A DNA stretch of 64,000 nucleotides from Pycnococcus provasolii (lineage: Eukaryota > Chlorophyta > Pseudoscourfieldiophyceae > Pseudoscourfieldiales). Every line of letters starts with the position of its first letter. Positions within the stretch are counted from its first letter, which is position 1. Where the stretch lies: assembly GCA_049487715.1 (NCBI GenBank), contig CP150582.1:248001-312000 (forward strand), given 5' to 3'. The notes under the pieces were generated by a model. That model had not been told where the DNA came from, searched no databases, and saw only the letters and a program-made list of their open reading frames with translations. The position numbers and the translations under genes are program-made. Positions 59,570-64,000 of this stretch are shown here, one piece after another.

Positions 59570-59992
59570 ATGGCGGCGCCGCTGTCGTCGTCGTCCATGT
59601 CGTCCCAGGGGTCGTTCCTCACCGACCTCACGCGCATGTTCGAGGCAACCACGCAGAGCGGCTCACTCTCGCTCGTCATGAAGAGGTCGTCGCTGCAGCC
59701 AATACCCAAGGGCGGGGCAAAAGCGCAGAAGGAATCGAAAGCAGCCGCGCTCGCGGAGAAAGCAGGCGGTGCGGTGTGCCTGCTTCGGGCCTCCGTCTCC
59801 GCGTCTAAAAACCGCAGGCGCAAAGCCAAGTCGTCGACGGCGGTGTCATCGTCGGAGCACGTGAAATTCCAGAAGGACTTCAACACGCTGCTTCGTGCGC
59901 ACATGAGCCAACTAAAACGCAAGACGAAAGATAAAAAGGAGAAAAAGAACAAGAAGAACAAAACGACAAAGGCGGCGGCACCAGCGCGGTGA
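59570..59992 (+). CDS. SRP14: Signal recognition particle 14-kDa subunit
   Basis: The protein has 140 residues from the ATG at 59570. The SRP14 fold is clear: SQGSFLTDLTRMFEATTQSG, SLSLVMKR, a helix-strand middle with an Ala/Ser loop, then SSEHVKFQKDFNTLLRAHMS and QLKRKTKDKKEKKNK. With SRP9 it forms the Alu domain that pauses translation while SRP docks the ribosome at the ER. A basic C-terminal tail is normal for the family. The frame is also open 47 codons upstream, without ATG. Confidence 0.92.
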   Translation: MAAPLSSSSMSSQGSFLTDLTRMFEATTQSGSLSLVMKRSSLQPIPKGGAKAQKESKAAALAEKAGGAVCLLRASVSASKNRRRKAKSSTAVSSSEHVKFQKDFNTLLRAHMSQLKRKTKDKKEKKNKKNKTTKAAAPAR

Positions 59993-60092
59993 GAACACAA
60001 CCGCGAGGTGACGGAACGACGTACCCCGACGCACCGCCGGTGCACCAACAACCACACGCGGGCACACAAGGACCCGCTCTTGTAACAACGCT

Positions 60093-60869
60093 ATGACCGA
60101 ATCATTACACACTTTTAAGGATCCGCCATTCCCTGTTTTGGGTTTCCGTTCGATGTGCGGAGGGTCGTCGCTGCGACACGCTCGTGGCGCATTGCCGTTC
60201 CTGCGACGCTCGCTCGAACACGACACGCTTGGTGAAGCGCTGATGAAGGACTTAACGAACGCGTCCCTCGAAAGCTTTCGCAACTACGCATCGTGGTCCT
60301 CGTCTTCTAGTGCGTCGTCACACAAAAACCTTAACAACTGCTTTTTCGAGCGCCAGAGGCTGCAAAACTACCAACATGGTTCGCTTGACGACCGCATCAT
60401 GGCGCCCTTGCGACGCGTACTGAAGTCACGGGAAGGACAAGTGCTCGAACGCAGCGTTACGTTAACCGCCGCGGACTTGCTTGAAAGTTGGAGACACCGT
60501 GATTTAGCACACTCTTTGCGCGCCGACGACGACTGGACGGTAACGACTGATATTTGGGCAGCTGTGGGAGGTTTGCAAGAAGGAACAGAGCTTGGTCACG
60601 AAGTGCACACGCATGACACAGCACTCGTCAGCGGTGCTCTTTATCTTTCGGTGCCTAATAACGCAGGGTCACTCGTGCTCGGTAGCGGCGAGCATGTGCA
60701 GGTGGTTATGCCCAGTGTGGGTGACATCGTCGCATTTGCAGGGTGGGTGCCACACCATGTCGAGCCGACGGCGTTGATGACAAACGACACTCCCCGCGTT
60801 GCTCTCGCGTTCAACGTGAGTAAACGAGCCGTGCATTTGCGTCGCGACAGCTGGCTCAGGAGTATGTAA
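60093..60869 (+). CDS. 2-oxoglutarate/Fe(II) oxygenase-like protein
   Basis: The protein has 258 residues from the ATG at 60093. The C-terminal half fits a putative 2OG-Fe(II) oxygenase (double-stranded beta helix): VHTHDTALVSGALYLSVPNN, then VVMPSVGDIVAFAGWVPHHV and TPRVALAFNVSKRA, giving His-x-His near the first iron ligand, the distal His in VPHHVEP and the Arg that binds 2OG in PRVALAFN. The N-terminus is Ser/Arg-rich without a clear signal. Substrate unknown. Confidence 0.8.
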   Translation: MTESLHTFKDPPFPVLGFRSMCGGSSLRHARGALPFLRRSLEHDTLGEALMKDLTNASLESFRNYASWSSSSSASSHKNLNNCFFERQRLQNYQHGSLDDRIMAPLRRVLKSREGQVLERSVTLTAADLLESWRHRDLAHSLRADDDWTVTTDIWAAVGGLQEGTELGHEVHTHDTALVSGALYLSVPNNAGSLVLGSGEHVQVVMPSVGDIVAFAGWVPHHVEPTALMTNDTPRVALAFNVSKRAVHLRRDSWLRSM

Positions 60870-60894
60870 AATATAGTTCTGTACTGTATTCTGT

Positions 60895-61980
60895 CTATCT
60901 TACACCGCTACTTGCCATGGCAAACGCTTCGGGCGCCGCCTGATCTCGTAGCGTTTTCGTCAGTTTTTCCATAGCGGACGTGTCTTGTTTGACAAACGCA
61001 GCGCCACCCGCGATGTCGATACACAACTCCATCTTTTTCTCACGCATCTCCTCCTCGGCAGCCTCGATGAGCCGTCGACGGTCTGCCGCCGCCGCGCGTT
61101 CCTCAGGAGTTGTCCAAGCGGAGTCTTCGGCACCCAGAAACGCGCTCGTCGAAAACCAATCGCTCTGGTCGTCGAGAACCTTGGTGCGTGCGGCGGACTC
61201 CCTGTCGTATCCCACGAGACGGTCTTTGAACGCGAGTGCCTTCGCATCGGCACTCTCGGCGTCTTCGAAACGTGCACTCGCGTTTGGTGCATCGTGTTTT
61301 GCTCCCCAAAGCGCGCCACAGAAAAGGCAAGGTCCCTTCCCCTCCTGCTCGCATACAACGCGTCCACACGAGAGGCAGTTTCCAACAAGCTTGTGCGTCT
61401 GAGCCTGGCAGTTGCACAACTTACGACCAGCCACCGGCCTGCTATTAAGTTCGTCGAGTGTAAGTTTTTCACTCTTTTCGATCGATGAGTGCTTCTTTTT
61501 TGGTTTCGACTTTTTCACAGGCCTGTTGATCGTGCCAAGTGACGCCTGCATCGCTGCTGCGTCGTTCCCACCGACACCAGACAAACTTGTTGACGGTAGA
61601 AAGCTTTCGTCTTGGCTGACTTCATCGCCGAACAACGCGTGAATGGCTGGCAGGAGTGTTTGCGACGTCGGTGTTGGTAAGAACGAAGTAATGATTGATG
61701 CTCGTTCCTCCTTGGAGTTGGTTGCCGCTAGCGCCGTCGCTATTGCCTCAACGACGAAGTCCTCGACGGTGTCGTCGTGCTTCAGTGCACGTCGCGCCAC
61801 CTCCTGTATGCGCGCGACGGCGACAGGCATCGCGCCGGTCGCGGGCGCCATGGGTGAGAATCTGTGACGCCTCGGTGTTCCGGAGGTGGTAGGGGTTTGC
61901 AGTAGAGACGGGGTTCCGCATCGCGCTGTCGGGACCGGGGAGTAGGGAGGGTATTCGTTGCGCCTTCTCTTTCTTCTCAT
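60895..61980 (-). CDS. TRIP4: TRIP4/ASC-1-like protein with C2HC5 zinc finger
   Basis: The protein has 361 residues from the ATG at 61980; further in-frame ATGs near 61851 are alternatives. The zinc finger at about 185-235 reads KLCNCQAQTHKLVGNCLSCG, then RVVCEQEGKGPCLFCGA, the TRIP4/ASC-1 C2HC5 signature. It is preceded by Ala/Ser helices and followed by DDQSDWFSTSAFLGAEDSAW, also typical. TRIP4 is a subunit of the ASC-1 complex (with ASCC1-3), acting in transcription co-activation and collided-ribosome splitting. The C-terminal ASCH domain of animal TRIP4 is absent, so this is the short form. Confidence 0.9.
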   Translation of the reverse strand: MRRKRRRNEYPPYSPVPTARCGTPSLLQTPTTSGTPRRHRFSPMAPATGAMPVAVARIQEVARRALKHDDTVEDFVVEAIATALAATNSKEERASIITSFLPTPTSQTLLPAIHALFGDEVSQDESFLPSTSLSGVGGNDAAAMQASLGTINRPVKKSKPKKKHSSIEKSEKLTLDELNSRPVAGRKLCNCQAQTHKLVGNCLSCGRVVCEQEGKGPCLFCGALWGAKHDAPNASARFEDAESADAKALAFKDRLVGYDRESAARTKVLDDQSDWFSTSAFLGAEDSAWTTPEERAAAADRRRLIEAAEEEMREKKMELCIDIAGGAAFVKQDTSAMEKLTKTLRDQAAPEAFAMASSGVR

Positions 61981-62062
61981 GGCGGACACAGTGTATGCGT
62001 GATTACAGCAAACAAAAAGACAAAAACAGAACCACACAACTCTCCTTGCCTTCAAACCTCGC

Positions 62063-63676
<1,614 letters not shown>

Positions 63677-64000
63677 ATGCCCGTTTGGGGCAGACGAACA
63701 CGCGTGCCGTTGTGGTTATGTCTAGTGAGCACGACGATACTTCACCTCGGGCTCGGCACGCAAGCACTGTGCGTGCCTGGCTTGGTGAATACGAACGGCG
63801 CTTGCGCCTTGCCGCCACCACCATCCGCGCAGTTCGAACCCGACGACGCGACGAACACGTGCCCTTGCCTGTATCGTAAGCACGCCAAAATCATCATGGT
63901 CACGCACGGGTCGTTCGCGAACAACTTCTGGGGCGTGGTGGAAGACGCCGCCACGCGTGCGTCAAGAGACTTGGGCGTCGAACTCAGTTACCGCGTTAAC
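63677..64000 (+). CDS. Secreted periplasmic-binding-protein-like protein (3' partial)
   Basis: The ATG at 63677 opens a frame that runs 108 codons off the end of the window. Residues 1-31 form a signal peptide (basic MPVWGRRTR, hydrophobic LWLCLVSTTILHLGLG). A Cys/Pro-containing stretch follows. From about residue 71, KIIMVTHGSFANNFWGVVED, then AATRASRDLGVELSYRV, matches the first beta-alpha-beta of type 1 periplasmic sugar-binding proteins (ABC-transporter or LacI-like fold). In a eukaryote this suggests an extracellular ligand-binding domain, perhaps part of a larger receptor. Confidence 0.7.
   Translation, partial: MPVWGRRTRVPLWLCLVSTTILHLGLGTQALCVPGLVNTNGACALPPPPSAQFEPDDATNTCPCLYRKHAKIIMVTHGSFANNFWGVVEDAATRASRDLGVELSYRVN

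Noticed and set aside
59209-60069. N-terminal extension of PA2G4 to 683 residues
   Set aside because: The extension lies antisense to SRP14, has no ATG-supported start and does not resemble the family, whereas MSDDERDPEEEE at 59208 is a natural start.

Overview
The window looks like nuclear DNA of a small green alga. Genes are closely packed on both strands, most are uninterrupted, and many begin with transit-peptide-like leaders. The products are typical of a green eukaryote: LTD, phytoene synthase, GGPP synthase, thylakoid-type bestrophin, MutS2, CDPK, SRP14, PIG-X and PA2G4/EBP1. Short TTAGGG-type repeats recur between genes. A prasinophyte-like picoalga fits, but the species cannot be fixed from this sequence. 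I count about 33 protein genes plus remnants. Introns are rare: one is clear (CDPK), one is very likely (ureide enzyme), and one is possible near the HslU 5' end. I found no rRNA, tRNA or CRISPR array.

Layout. 0-10 kb: the end of an EGF/transmembrane/U-box protein, MutS2 with Smr, LTD (LHCP import), a bestrophin-like chloride channel and an organellar PheRS. 10-18 kb: a spliced CDPK, a BSD-domain protein and a receiver-domain protein without a phosphoacceptor Asp. 18.5-19.1 kb: extreme G/C/T homopolymer blocks, possibly an assembly scar. 20-27 kb: HslU, a fused OHCU decarboxylase/HIU hydrolase with a peroxisomal PTS2 at the junction, an acyl-protein thioesterase, an orphan membrane protein and an orphan protein preceded by a 60-bp tandem repeat. 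27-39 kb: phytoene synthase fused to a plastid-lipid-associated (fibrillin) domain, a small orphan, a WD40/coiled-coil protein with a tandem-repeat rod, an FkbM-like remnant and a PWWP/Tudor-like chromatin protein. 40-50 kb: a NIMA-type kinase fused to a CAP-Gly domain, a miniature LTR element abutting a truncated mTERF-like fragment, a prolyl 4-hydroxylase, a plastid FKBP-like protein and D-2-hydroxyglutarate dehydrogenase. 51-64 kb: a HAD-like protein with an altered nucleophile, several small proteins, rhodanese, PIG-X, PA2G4/EBP1 divergent from SRP14, a 2OG oxygenase, TRIP4/ASC-1, a GGPP synthase with a 1-nt frameshift, and the start of a secreted periplasmic-binding-protein-like gene that runs off the end.

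Functional threads. GGPP synthase makes the substrate that phytoene synthase uses to start carotenoid synthesis, and the fibrillin tail would link that step to plastid lipid bodies or membranes. LTD, bestrophin, the FKBP-like protein and probably rhodanese are plastid functions. PheRS, HslU and D2HGDH point to mitochondria or plastid. SRP14, PIG-X and P4H belong to the secretory pathway. The strongest candidates for something undescribed are the PSY-fibrillin fusion, the NEK-CAP-Gly fusion, the EGF/TM/U-box architecture, the in-frame alternative donors around the PTS2, and the TTAGGG-type arrays at gene 5' flanks.
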